Shown one piece after another: positions 43,601 to 55,799 of a stretch of DNA of 64,000 nt. The translations under genes were made by a program, and so were the position numbers. This stretch comes from Carposina sasakii (taxonomy: Eukaryota; Arthropoda; Insecta; Lepidoptera; Carposinidae). How positions within the stretch are numbered: position 1 is the stretch's first letter; every line of letters begins with the position of its first letter. The notes beneath the pieces are model-generated. The model was not told the origin of the DNA and did no database searches. It saw only the letters and a list, made by a program, of their open reading frames with translations. The stretch spans positions 2,728,001 to 2,792,000 of the forward strand of contig CP053161.1 of NCBI GenBank assembly GCA_014607495.2. The letters run 5' to 3'.

Positions 43601-45072
43601 ATAAAGATCCCTCCCTCCAGGCTTTCGGGATGTATCTGTATGCCAGACATGCCCGCAAGATAGTTTTAAGGATTGCGGTCAGTCTAGGTCCCCCCATTAA
43701 AGAAGAGCCGGGAACACTCCGTCCGGACTTGCCGCTTTAAATGGCTGAATGCTTTTTATAGCCCAGCAGAGCTTCTCATGTGTTACTACCTTGCGGGCGT
43801 AGTCCCAGCATTGTAAGGTAGGTGTGGTGTGGGTTTCGGGCCACGTTACCATTTGCACTATTTTACATCCCGGAAAGTGAGTCTCCAGTAGAATTCGCTG
43901 GGCCTCATGGGGTGTTTGCGTATAGCTGCTATCAGGTTTGCGGAGGTTGCCTACATCTGTTTGAGTTTGTTTAGAGAGTACCTTCCTTACCCGATTCGCT
44001 TGTTCAAATGAAGAGATACTGCCGCAGAATTTTCTCCACGATGCTGTACTCTTTTGTCTGATCTTTTTCTTGTATTTGGATTTGGCCTCATAGTACAAGT
44101 CCCAGTCCCAATCTGCTGATGTGTTTATTGCCCTGTTCAGCCTTCTCCTGACCACCCTTCTCAAGCGTTCAAGTTCGGGTCCCCACCATTTGTGGTTACC
44201 CGGCGGGTGCGCAGGAGAAGCGGTCAACGGGCAGGACACTTCGTAGCTGTCAATGATAGTTTTAGATAACAGACAAACCTGCTCTTCTATCTGTTGTACG
44301 TTCTCGATCCTCGCTGGAATGGGCACCACTTGAAGTCCGTTTGCCAGTATCGTTGTGTACATGGCTTTATCGGTCTTATGCGGGTGCCTGCGGGGAGTAG
44401 TGGGAGGTATGTTAACCTGTAAATCACATCGTAGCCACTTGTGATCCGAGCACGATGCCTCATCAGATACGTGCCAGTCCGTGGTGTACTCTCTCAGCCT
44501 GTCTGTTGCCAGGGTGAGGTCGATGATTGTCTGGCTCCTCCTAGTGACAAAGGTGGGCCTTGAACCTGTGTTTAAGATATTAAGGTTTGTAGTAAGAAGA
44601 TATTCAACTAAGGCATTACCTCTGTTGTTGCTTTTGTCCATGCCCCAGAGAGTATGGTGTGCGTTTGTGTCGGAGGCCCCCAGCAGTTCCAGGCCTGCTC
44701 TTTCACAATAGGTGATGAGCCTCGCCAGGTCGTGGGGTGGCAGTTCTTCGTTCTCCGATATGTAAGCCGAGGCGACGACTATCTCCGACATGTTCTCAAT
44801 ATGTAGTAGTTGTATTTTTATTGCTTGGACGTCTCTGGAACAGAATTCTGTTAGTGACTGCCCAACAACATTGTTGGTAATGTAGATACATGCTCTTGGC
44901 GTAGTAACATCATTAGTAACAAACAGCTTACCTCCTAAGTTGGAGAGACCACATATACGGCCTGTCCTGATCCAAGGTTCAAGGCCATCTGCGCAGTTGT
45001 GTTGTTGCGGCGGTGCAGTGCTGGAGGTTAGTCTGCAGCACCTTAATGAAGGAAGGGGTGCCCGCCATCGGT
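40667..45072 (-). pseudogene. LINE ORF2: endonuclease, reverse transcriptase, RNase H; broken
   Basis: Endonuclease motifs: KVLQTNLQHC near 45040, then after a frame change EPWIRTGRICGLSNLGGKLF, VASAYISENEELPP, LLGASDTNAHHTLWG and SDHKWLRC (44790-44390). Frame breaks follow near 43690. Reverse transcriptase (43650-42360) has FRPISLTSFFVKTLERL, GTFIDIEGAFD, PQGGVLSPLLWN and an intact GYADD catalytic motif. RNase H (about 42300-41950) has IFTDGSKTESG, AECFAISQAA and ILSDCRAVLQAL, with a frameshift after ESG and a stop after LVYD, then IKGHSGSRGNDSADALAR. A Cys-rich segment (PLCRACMEEEETAAHLLLRY) precedes the MITE; beyond it the frame resumes as GSLSETLGNLKRLLGFLEET and ends at 40667. Confidence 0.8.
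40744..41550. mobile_element. 800-bp foldback MITE inserted in LINE ORF2
   Basis: Ends CCGGGCTAGCACG and CGTGCTAGCCGG are inverted repeats. Further in, AGCTGTCAAAATACGATAGA, then TATGAGCCGCCATGTTGAAT, is inverted near the right end. Many ATCGATA/TATCGAT words and a TTCTTTTTTTC-rich tract lie between. The internal ~570 bp is closely repeated at 60965-61510. Confidence 0.7.
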
Positions 45073-45089
45073 GGATAGCAGCCCCTCGT

Positions 45090-46596
45090 CCTCCTCTGTG
45101 CAGTCGTCAAAGAGGCCCTTGAGTGACTCTATGAGGGTCGGCGTATCCGGCCTCTCACCGTCCACGTCATCCTCTTGGGTCCTTGGGCGACGTGTCCATC
45201 GCCGTCTCAGGAACCTTGGTTGCGGGTCCTGACAGCGGTCGTCTTCTTTGGTGGTTCACTCGGCAGCTCGTGGAATCTGCCGTCCGGCCCCTGGAACTTC
45301 AGATACACTGATCCGGTTCCACAGGTCAGGCGGCGACCCCGTTCGAGGACAGCTGGAACTGTGCTCTCCGGGATGGAGATCATCAGGAACCAGTTGTCCT
45401 TCTGTCATTCTGCCGAGCGAATCCACCACTTGTCACATTGGGCCCAGGGGTTCTGTTATGCCACAACCGCGCCGAGTGTCTTTGGCGAGTCCCAGACGTT
45501 CTGTGGATCCGGAATGGCGACGGCACATTTCACCCTTTTGGGCATCTCGGATAGACCCTTCACCACGAGCTGTTCACCCGTGGCAGAGGCCATACCGGAG
45601 ACGGCCGCCTTCACCCAGTTCACAGTTGCCTAGTCCTCGCACAGCATACAGAGGCCGCCGTCCCGAAGGGATGGCTTACCTCGGAAGGCGGGGCCCTTGT
45701 CCCCAGCCTTCCTCGTGCAGGCCTCCTTAATAATCCGCTTTTGGATCTCAAGAAGTACCTTGTCGGCCACTTCCTTCGACAGGAGGCCGAACTTCAGGAT
45801 GGTGATGACCACCCCAGTTTTTGTCCTTGCCACGCTGGCGTAGTCTCTAGGTCGCTGGTCGGGATCACCGAGCCGCAGCTTCTTTGAGTTGCCGCGTGGA
45901 GATATAGTATCATCCAAGTGGGTCCTCTTTGCCACGGCTCGGTCACCCCCGCTGGACCTATGGGCCGAGTGTCTCGCTCGCGCGGATTTCGCGGTGTCAG
46001 GCCGGGGAGATGAAGATGTTAGCGTTTTGGCGCCCCCTCCCCGTCTCGCCACCAGCGGCTTATTTGCTACCCTGCTGGAGCCAGGCTTTGGGTCCGCTTT
46101 CAGCGTTTGGTTGCTACCTCCCGCCGATCGCGTCTCCTTAGCCGACTCCGCAGCTGCGAGCGCGTCCTCCATAGCACGTTGCCATCTACGGAGGCGTTGT
46201 TTCTTGTTCGGTTTCTTATTTATCCTCCTGGAGGCCCCCAGTATAAACCCTATCACTCGACTGGTGCGCCCCAGCCCTAGGTCCCCCTCTAGCGGGTTGC
46301 CGGACTCGGACGACCGTCTCGTACAAGGCCGAAGCGAAGTCGTTAAGGGGATTATGATAACCCCCTGCAGTGTTGGTGCCTGGGGTCGGGTCCGGGCGTC
46401 CGGGTCTTCCTTTAGCCAGTACCCTTGGGTCCGGGCGTCCGGGTTTCCCTTTTGCCAGTACCGTCACCGCGGGTTTGGCACTGGTGTTTCTCCTGGTACC
46501 CACTTTGGTGCTGGAGTGTCTGGAGGGGGGAGCCGCCGCCGAACCAGAGTCTCCCTCCCTTGTGGAAGTTGGGTTTTTGGACCTAGTTTGCTCCAT
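45090..46596 (-). pseudogene. LINE ORF1 (gag-like), broken
   Basis: Starts MEQTRSKNPTSTREGDSGSA at 46596 with a duplicated KGKPGRPDPRVLAKGRPGRP stretch. It shifts frame near 46240 into GASRRINKKPNKKQRLRRWQ and a Ser/Arg-rich region, then RPRDYASVARTKTGVVITIL, and meets a stop at 45630. Homology seems to continue past it (PKRVKCAVAIPDPQNVWDSP, NWFLMISIPESTVPAVLERG, GTGSVYLKFQGPDGRFHELP), with further stops to about 45090. ORF1 proteins bind element RNA. The second half resembles DUF4780-type domains of insect LINE ORF1. At least one frameshift and two stops make it inactive. Confidence 0.7.
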
Positions 46597-47477
46597 GGTG
46601 AAAAGGGGTTTTTAATTCATCTCCCTGGCTTCCCACCCTCCACCGAGCCCGCAACAGGGAACGCCTCAACCTCAAAAACAGGAGAAGAGTGCGTTAGGAA
46701 TACCAGGGAGGTATAGGTACGCAGTGGGGAGTTTCAGCGCGACATGAACGGTTCTTGAACGGTGGCCAGGACGGTAGCAGCACCTAGGTCCGTTGCTCCG
46801 CCTAGAACTGATCACCGCCCGCGAGCCGTCAACATGGCCTTCCCTGCCTCCTAAGTAAAGAATTTTGCTGTGCCAGGCCACCCCCAGGTTGGGCCCAGGC
46901 CGTAGCACAAACGCTGCGTCCCGCTCTCACGCCCGGCCGAGGCCCGGCACGGTAAGTTCAGTGCTTACCTCCACGTACCTCGCCTGTGGTGCCCCTTCCC
47001 CCCATTGGGGCACCTTGCCACGTTTCCTCCACTGCGGCTACTACTGGAGGCTACCGTTTCGCTTGAAATTGGGACCAAAGAGGGCGTGTTGCCTCACGCC
47101 GCATAAACCCGAGCGACGCTCGGCTCAACCCTCCAGGACTCCATCATCCCCGCTTACGGCGCTCGACTGCGCAGGTAAAAACGCAGGTGGGTGAATGTAG
47201 TTCACTGGGTGTCACCCACGCCACCCAGTGAAACCGAGTGGGAGTTTAGCCAATCCAATTGTTGCCCAGGTGGACCAGTAAAGTCGGGTATCCCCTCACG
47301 GAGGAGATCTAATCATGTCCCGCCACAATCCCGGAGTTCCAGGCGCCAGGGCAGTGCCAAGTCACCAGTGATCCTCAAGGGCCAGTGACGAAACACTGAG
47401 ATGGTTCCCCACATGATTTGATACCCGACTAACACACGAGGAGGTATCCCACTATTCCACCCTGTTTGTTAAGGTTT

Positions 47478-47800
47478 CGACTAGTTATTCTTCTCTATGG
47501 TTTCGACCATTTACAACAAATTTTCTTCAGACAGAGAAAAACAATTTTTTGACAAAATCAGTAAAAAAATTAAAATATTCATATAGAAAGGAACGCGACC
47601 AAGCAGTGGCCACAGCTTTCAAAAACATTTTGCATGGTATTCTATTCTATTCTTTATTGTACACAGACATTTTATATGGAAAAACATTTTACATTGACAA
47701 TGTACAAATGCGTGCTTATCCCTATAAGAGATTTCTTCCAGCAAACCACTTGTGATAGCGAAAATTGGGTGAAAAAGGTAGATTTTCTAGCTGTCTCTCC
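47478..47800 (+). repeat. Interspersed repeat fragment
   Basis: TTCTATTCTTTATTGTACAC and GCGTGCTTATCCCTATAAGA, then GATTTCTTCCAGCAAACCAC (47640-47757), a third copy of the family at 25850 and 28520. Confidence 0.55.
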
Positions 47801-49440
47801 CATATAAAGTGTATCTTGTTATGTTATATCTATTCAATACATTAGGTAGGTCGTCTATAAAATGTTACCAAGTTATTTGTCAGTTAACAATAGGGCCGGA
47901 AAAATTCATTGCTTTGGGTATCAAACACTCCAGAGCTATCCAAATGCTTAAAAATTTCGACCCAATGTCACTCTCGCCAATAAGATGAGACTGAAGATGA
48001 ATCTCTCAAGCCCAAATTACCTCGTTCCGGCGTAGTCGGTTTCAGTTTCTAATAAGTTTTATAATAAGGATGTTTTGTTGAAGCTTATCGGTACTTAATA
48101 ATAGCCTTAAAAGCTGAAGTTCGAGTTCATAATAAATGAGGTGTTTTGTAACAATGTCGATGTCAATCGACGTTAATCAATTAATTTAGGCTTAAGGTAG
48201 ACTCGATTAAAATTTAAAGGGATAAACTTCGTTGTAACTTAGTAAATTGTTTATCTCTGTGTGCTATAAAAACGAAGTCTCTTTCATTCAATCAAAATAC
48301 TTTGTGAAGCTTATGGTTGAACGAAAAAACTTTAACCTACTTATATTTTTTACTCTAAATTACTTTATTACAATACTAGCTGTTGCCCGCAACTTCGTCC
48401 GCGTGGACTAGAAAATGTCTATGTGCTTCTTCATACTTATAACTTTATGTATGCAAAATTTCGAAAGGATTGGTTAATCTATAACCTCACTAAATAAAAA
48501 CAAAGTTGCCATCTACGGGGCGGCGAGGATCCAGAATGCTGGCAATATTGCCTCTTTACACGACAATGCTAATTTACAAGCATAAGATAGGGGTCACTTG
48601 AACTTTTATGAAGTCTTTTGCAGATTTCCCGGTAAAAGTATACATTTCGCGCTTTTTTTTCACATCTGCCTATAACCGTATCGACCACAACAGTACCTAC
48701 CTAGCTGTATAAATCTTTTTGTTATCGCCTTGCGTCTTTATTATTAGATCGGGATCGGTCGGCGTTTGTATATAAGGTTCTTTGAATATTTAATAGTCAA
48801 CGTTTTTATTATTCAATTCCGTCGACCCTTATCATCGGGGATCTCGTTATAGTAATTTATATGACCTTATACTGTGGCCTGTTCCGAAGGAGTATCTTGA
48901 TCTTAGCGCTCCAGCGCTAATATATGTAATATAAACACTGTTTGTACATCTTTTGTACAAAATCATGGGACATTCAGGTAAAATCGGGCTGGTGTCGTTT
49001 GTAATAATGAATTAAATAACATTTTTAGGGACGGTATCCAATTTTACAATTAGACGGGGAACAAATTTTACAAAAAAGGGTTGAAAGATCTTAAGAATAA
49101 CGACTCCTCGTATCAGCACGGGTCATTATTATATTCTTAAGTAGGTCTACAATGCATTAACATACTAGTAAAGAACTTGGTTATGAGCTGGATGCATCCT
49201 GATTCCAACAGGTCGCAGTGGAGGTTGTTAGGAGAAGTATTTATGTTTAGGTGAACTTAATTTTATTGTGTTGGTAACTACATAATATGTATGAATTATA
49301 TTCTTTTTTGCAATGTACATCACTATAATAAAGTAGGAAAGCACTTATACCTAGTACTAAATATTTACATAAGATAAAGAGAACGATAACAAAAATATTT
49401 ACAAAACTTTGACACACATAATAACAATCACGTAAATTTT
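47801..49440. other. Intergenic, one retroelement tail fragment
   Basis: Positions 48378-48500 (ACTAGCTGTTGCCCGCAACT, then TCGTCCGCGTGGACT) are a short copy of the tail at 1257. Otherwise nothing recognised. The right end is the 3' flank of the chitin-binding gene. Confidence 0.45.
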
Positions 49441-49445
49441 ATGTT

Positions 49446-51362
49446 TCATAGTACTATCGCTGCAAAAGCTACCCTTATTCTTTCTCCACAGTCGACGTTA
49501 TTTTTCCAATCGCATTGCTTCTTGACAGCATTAAATAGTAATGGAGCAGGGCAATCTGTTACTACAGCTTTGCCCTCAGAACAGATGTAGAATTTATTGC
49601 AGATTCCGTGTGCAACTAAAGTCCCTTCTGAAGCTTCATATGCGCATACTGTGGTTGAAGAATCGACGCTTATATTTTCATCATCATCATAGTCTTCTTC
49701 TCTGTTGATTTCTTTGGAATAATAAATAAAATTATTACTGTGTTTATCTTTCTCATCGGGTACTGCGTCTGTTAATCTGCCTGCGCAGTCTACATTTTCT
49801 GGCCAATCGCATTGCTCATTAATTGGGTTGTATAATAATCCAGCGGTACATGTTAACGTTACTCTTTGTGACTGGGTGCACTTGTAATAACTTTCGCAAT
49901 GTTCATGGGCGACTAGAGTTCCATCTGATTTTGGAGCCAGACATATACTGTGCACCTGATTGTAATCAGCATTGTATCCTATTTTTATATTAGAAGGATT
50001 TTGATGTTTATATTCATTGCTATCATATTCACTTATAGTTCTAGATCCGCAGTCAACGTTAGTTTGCCAATCACATTGCTCTATAATAGGGTTATAAAAC
50101 AATCCACCCTGACAAGTGAATTCTACAGGTTTTCCTTCATAACACTTGTAAAATTTTGTACAAAGCTCGTGAGCTATATAAACACCATTCGATTGTTCAG
50201 CTGAACATAAAGACTTGGCTTCATCGGGATCAGAATTTCCAAAGTGTTTATAGTTATCATTATTCCTGTTAGCTTCATTAGTATCTGCGATATTATCATC
50301 ATCATCAATATCCTGTCGATGTATGGAATCCAAATTCTCTGGCCAATCACACTGTTTTTTAGTAGGATTAAAGAATAATCCATCTTTGCATGACATTTCG
50401 ACAGGTTTTCCATTAGAACATCTATAAAACTTTTTAATGTCATCATGGGCTATTAGGATACCATCTGATGCTTCAGCAAAACATATTTGGTTTTGGTCTT
50501 CTGTAGTAGATTTGATTTCATTGGGTTCATCCTCTTCAATATCCTCACCTAATGTTCTATCTCCACATTCAACATTGTCTGGCCAATCACACCACTCCTT
50601 AACAGGATGATATACAAAATTGCTAGGGCAATGATGGACAGTTGTCTTTCCATCAATACATTTGTAATATTTTGCGCAATTTTTATGAGATATAAGAATA
50701 CCATTAGATCCAGCATAGGCACAAATTGCAGCAGCTTGACTGGGATCATTATTACCTTCACCTTCGTTTATATCAGCGGAAAATTCACCAAATTTATTTT
50801 CTTCTGGTTCGAGATTCCTATCACTGCAGTCTACGTTGTCTGGCCAATCACACTTGTGAGCTTTAATGTTGTATAACAGCTTTTGGGGACATGTGTAAGT
50901 AACTAACTCATCTCCGTCACATTTGTAAAACTGCTTGCAATTTGGATGTGCTATTAATTTTTGATTGTAAGAAGCGCATTTCTTGTCTGTGAGCTCCAAT
51001 ATGCGCCCATTGATAATTGCAATTGGTAAAATAAATGAAAATACGATATCTGAAATTTAGAAAATATATTTACCACTACCAATTTATTGTTAAGGGGACT
51101 AATTGACACTATTCTAGCATTATTTTTTAGATTGAACACTCAAACTAATATACCTAACTGCCTTTAACACACGGAAGATAAATTAAGATATTTTAATAAA
51201 AACTAACCGATTAGCATTTCACTATGTACGAGAATAATATAACTACTGTATAATGAAAATAATCCAATCTTGACTATAGGTAGCTAGTTAATCTTGATAA
51301 ACATCGCAATAGAAATTAAATGTTGAACTTTGGTACTAACCTCGTGTAGTAAAAGACCACAT
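49446..51362 (-). CDS. Secreted protein with six CBM14 (peritrophin-A) chitin-binding domains
   Basis: Exon 1 (51362-51341) is only 22 nt, encoding MWSFTTR plus one base, with a G|GTTAGT donor. Exon 2 (51049-49446) completes the codon (D) and gives IVFSFILPIAIING, so the two exons join into a signal peptide. Total 541 residues. Six CBM14 domains follow at about 32-82, 117-169, 197-249, 289-341, 377-429 and 476-528, each with the C...C..(Y/F)YKC...C...CDWP.NVDC pattern. They are joined by acidic Asp/Glu/Asn-rich linkers. Such proteins bind chitin in peritrophic matrix, cuticle or tracheae. Domain 3 lacks its second and sixth cysteines (Ile212, Ser249), so probably one disulfide. Six domains without a mucin linker fit either a peritrophin or a cuticular-analogous (CPAP-like) protein, but those usually have one or three domains. 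Confidence 0.85.
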
Positions 51363-51499
51363 TTTCTCCCTTTGAACTTTGACTCTATTTATTTACTGGA
51401 ACTTATTATTTTACGAAAATAATACCTAGAAAAGACTCCAGGGAACACTTTAGTTTTAGACTTCTACCAATCGTTAACTGAATTAGTGGTGTTTGTCGA

Positions 51500-51512
51500 T
51501 TTATATATAAAC
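51500..51512 (-). promoter_or_regulatory. Possible TATA box of the chitin-binding gene
   Basis: TTTATATATAAA near 51499-51511, about 140 bp upstream of the exon 1 ATG. Being a palindrome it reads on either strand; assignment is by position only. Confidence 0.35.
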
Positions 51513-51549
51513 ATTTCAAATAATGGAATTGTATTCAATAAAGAATAGG

Positions 51550-54500
51550 TGAATAATGCAGAATGGTAACCTCGGCTAATATTGGTTACGGCAACAGACA
51601 AATTAAAATGTTATATTGTTTCTTTGGGCAAGAGAACCATCAAACTTGATCTAAGTCTTTCTATATACGCTCTTATTTTTTATTCTTTAGAATTATCTCA
51701 ACTATGAAACATGATTATTATAATGGTAAATTGAATTATTAAATTCTAAGACACATACTCTACATTATACTAGTTTTATACATAGGTACCTTTGGAAACT
51801 AATAATGTTCGCGTTTCCCCGGCGAAGATAAATTTGAAGTCGGAAAAATATATTGTGCAGAGCTAGCTCGTACAAATTACTAATATGAGAATAGCAAATA
51901 AGAATGATTATTCTGTTCATTGAATGTTCTATGTCCCTTGGATTTTTCCAAAGAATACCAATTCATATCGTATCTACAATCGTACAATAATTACAACGAC
52001 GTTATTCAAGCTGGTTTCCGTATTGTTCTATTTCCATTGATAAATTTAATATAGGTAGGTACATTATCTTCATTCATTTACCTCTTATTAGAGCAACACA
52101 GCTTCCCTCCCAGCCGTGTTGCTCTAAGATTGACCTAGGTGATGATGCTCGATCAAATTCATTCGATCAAGTCTTGTAAATTGCTATAAAACGACAATAT
52201 TACTGATGAAGTTATCCTTTTCTCAAATTTAAAAAATACAGCACCGCTATCCTATCGCTAACCAGAGCCTAAGAATGTTAATTAAATATGTATAAGTACC
52301 TACGTACTAAAAATTCTTATGCTACATTTCCTGCGCACTGAAAATGGTTTCAAATCTAGGTAACCTGCTAATGTTAGTTACATTACCAATAGCAAACCAA
52401 TAGTAAGTACATTAACTTAGGTACCTACTCTACTAATGCGCAAAAGAATCGAATTCTACAATTTAACCTGCATTTCTACAGTTATATAATGAGGAATATT
52501 AGTAGGTACCTACGCGGGTTGTTTCTAACAATCAATTTCAATAACCGATCTCAAAAGACTTTGTTCGGATTAAATGTTCCATGTTTTCATATAAATTTTG
52601 AATTAAAAAATCAGAGATTCTGATCTCTAGTATTGAAAGATTGGAAGGCCGTAAAAAAGGAAATATTAATTTTTACTTCATGTACCTAAGTATCTTTGCT
52701 TTAGAAGTAATAAATAATTATTATTGAGGTTATCCCGCTACTATAAATCAATATTATGAAATTAAGGAAAATACCCAGCAAAAATTAAATTGTCTTTGTT
52801 TTCTCCATTAGTCTGGCTGGACCGATAAAGTGGGCATCTTCGATGGAAGATTGCCAGAGGTTTCTGAATAATTTATGGCTTTCCGATGACCTCAAGTGGC
52901 TGATTATAACTCTAAGACAAATTTACGACATATGATTTATGGTTTGATAAAATTTGGCAATGGTATGAAAAAATATGAGGTAAGTAAGGTGGATATGTAG
53001 GTAGGTACTTCAATCCAGTAGAATGTCTCACCAATTGTTTAGGTAATAGGTGATAACTCTTATTAGAACATTTTGGTACCTAGGTACTTTTTCCAATTTA
53101 TCAACTAAAAAAATTAGGTACCTGTAGGTCCACATTTAGGTTATTCAGCTACCTCATAATAGCAATGTTAATAATTACTTATAAATACACAAAACTCATA
53201 CGATTAGATAGAATTTTGTGCAAAATTACCTCACTAATCCGCATGTATCCAACAAAATGATATATTAATGCATTTCAACACTGCTGTGCTCGTTAAATCC
53301 GAAACCACATTCCCGATCCGTATAGATAGGTATAAACTCTATTATATGTTTGTGTACCTACACCGATAGCTACAATAGAAAATTAAAACTAGTCCCGTGA
53401 CTTACGCGGACGTTCCCAAAGCATAAAACATTTATAAGACGAAATAAGATTGTTTAGTGAAACCTTATTTTCATCTCATCTATCTAACCCCGAACCATTA
53501 TATCTACAATAGGGCTAGCTGGTGCAAACAGCTGAATTGTTTTACTGGCATTAGTATTTCATTGGAGGCATTTGGACATGATGTATGGTGAGCAGTGAGG
53601 CGTAATTAAGCAGTAAATTAGGCGATCACAAAGCACTTGAACGCACTGAACCATTAATGTAAACATCATCCATCACAACTCTCATCATTAGTCCATTTTG
53701 GAGATCCTTATGAAAACCATATCAAGACGATTTATTTGTAGGCAGATTTTTGGAATATGATCTTCATATTTGAATTAAAATCTCGTCGAATACCTATTAA
53801 GGCTTAGGTACCTACACGATAATGTAATAATTGTAGTGTAATATTAAATCTATGAGCATTTAATTCTCATCTATAAAACCTCGGATGTGAGGCGTATGCA
53901 GACTATGTACTTTTACTTACTACTACGGAATCCTACAAGTTTGATTCCTATAATCCATTGATAACTACGAGTATGATATCGAAAGTTTCGACTAATCGTC
54001 TACACATTATACCGACAAAAGGGATGAATTCAGTCGAGAGCCATCGAATCTACCCAAGTGTACCCACCCCTGTAAATTAATTGTTATTTGTGAAGCCATA
54101 AACAACACAAAATCGGGCACTTTGAATAATTTTACATTAGAAATTATTATTATTGGAACAAATTAGTTAATACCATGAGCAATAACGTGGTTTATAGGGT
54201 GAGCTAAAGTAGATATTGTTATTTGATAAGGTCCACCACCAGGACAGAGTCCCCATTTTATTAGTTTATTCTTATCGTAACCTTACTAACCTAAGCTTCC
54301 TTGTAACGAATCATATTGCAAATCCCTATTTCCTTGTACATATGTAACAGCCAATTAATACATAAATACTGAAGAATCCGTAGAATATACATATTATATT
54401 TATATCCATATATTATATTATATATATATATATATCCGTAGAATATAGAATATGCTTGGCATATCCAGGTTTTCCTTCCATAATATAATAATAGCCACGT

Positions 54501-55200
54501 AAGTTCTCGTTATGCGCTACCGGCTGCATCTCTGCAGTGCTGCTTCTGCTACATGCACTCAGCTGTCATTCAAATAGGTTGTGAACGTGTGAAATCATGG
54601 CGCGTGAATAATCCTGCTTGGTTGAGTCTAGAGTGCCTTTTGAAATAATGTAGGTACAATTTAATATAGTAGAGTTCTATGCAAAGTAGGTATAATTTGG
54701 GGCAACTATACTGTTTGTGCCATTTGTCGAAGACCTAACCTATAACCGATACCTGTCTCTACATACTGTTTCTTCCATTTACGTCAAGGCTTTGTTTTTT
54801 AGCTCTTACTGTAGGCAATTAGACATGGTTAAGCTTATACTTGCCCTGTTATTTTAAAGTCAAGGCCTAACAATGTTCCTGTCTACGTCCTACATACTTA
54901 TTTATACTGAGATATCTGTGGTTTCTTCCATTTACGTAAGGGCTTTGTTTAGCTCTTACTATAGGTAGTTTTTTGTCGATTTATTCTAATAGAATTAATT
55001 TTGGCTACTCTCATGGATCAAATATCACCGGTAGGTCAGAAGGCTGTCTAAGTTATAATACCTTTAGTTTATATTAGGCATGATAGAATGAGAACAAAGG
55101 CTTTGTGTATTGGTATATTTTTGTATCAACAAATAAAGGATACGCCAACATAGAACTTATTCACACCTACCTACAAGTATTACTTATTCACTAACAACTC
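51550..55200. other. Intergenic, no gene recognised
   Basis: AT-rich DNA with frequent TAGGTACCTA words, a (TA)n tract near 54410-54435 and the short hairpin at 52088-52127. I see no ORF with coding character. Confidence 0.45.
52088..52127. repeat. Short hairpin, 15-bp arms
   Basis: TTAGAGCAACACAGC (52088-52102), a 10-base TTCCCTCCCA loop, and GCCGTGTTGCTCTAA (52113-52127), one mismatch. Too short for an ordinary pre-miRNA; role unknown. Confidence 0.6.
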
Positions 55201-55325
55201 TAAGGGCCGATTTTTTCAAACGTCAGGGAACTTATCAGAAGAATAAATTTGATGCTGTCTTTCTCTAAAACTTGATCATGATAGAGACAGTATCAACTTT
55301 ATTCTTCTGATAGGCTATCGTGTAA
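55201..55325. repeat. Palindromic MITE, TAAGGGCCGATTTTTT family, copy 2
   Basis: TAAGGGCCGATTTTTTCAAA at the left; TTATCAGAAGAATAAATTTG is mirrored by CAACTTTATTCTTCTGATAG. The right terminal GGGCCCTAA seen in the 5299-5426 copy is lost. Confidence 0.6.
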
Positions 55326-55379
55326 GTATTTACATAATTTCGTATGGCAGACCCGTAAATAAATATCTCCAGATTTAAA

Positions 55380-55505
55380 GTCATAGCACACTATCAGATG
55401 CAGTTCGCAGTCGGCGCTCTGGCCGCGAAGTCAACTAGTGCAAGCTTGCTGTCACCGCCAATACCGGCGGGTATAGTGTGCTATGTCTAGTCTGCTAACT
55501 ACTCG
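55380..55505. repeat. Inverted-repeat element, ATAGCACACTAT ends
   Basis: CATAGCACACTATC (55381-55395) and GTATAGTGTGCTATG (about 55471-55486) are inverted ends around a GC-rich core. A related GAATAGTGTGCCATGAC occurs near 55708-55724. Confidence 0.45.
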
Positions 55506-55799
55506 CACCTCGTGGATGACCCGTAATTAGCGCACTAGCGGCTAGCAAGAAGGTGATTTAAACTGGCGATATTTGTTTATGGGCCTGCCATAAAAAATTA
55601 CATACATACTTACACTTATAAGTTGTTAGTGGTCAAGTTAGACGTCGTTGTCGCCTCAAATTCAGGCTCGACGACTTCGCCGTGCAGGGGCTTGCCGTTG
55701 CGGTGCTGGAATAGTGTGCCATGACCTTTAGGCTCCCGTGTGCTGTTTTTCGCGGTTGGGCTACGACGTGTCTTCCCGGATGGGGCGAAAACAAGGGGA

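Larger units (their letters stand above)
40573..47476 (-). mobile_element. LINE with RNase H, full-length insertion with 12-bp target duplication
   Basis: TTTGTTAAGGTT occurs at 40573-40584 and again at 47465-47476, directly flanking the element. The 3' end (left) is a GGTAT tandem repeat (40584-40605), a usual LINE tail. On the - strand come a GC-rich 5' UTR (about 47464-46600), ORF1 remnants (46596-45090), then ORF2 with endonuclease, reverse transcriptase and RNase H (45072-40667). Terminal RNase H places it in the I/Jockey-superfamily range (LOA, R1 or relatives). An 800-bp MITE interrupts ORF2 at 40744-41550. LINE sequence alone is about 6.07 kb. Confidence 0.85.

Noticed and set aside
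45175..46716. Several long + strand open frames (up to 275 codons)
   Set aside because: They are opposite-strand shadows of the GC-rich LINE ORF1 and carry no motif of their own.
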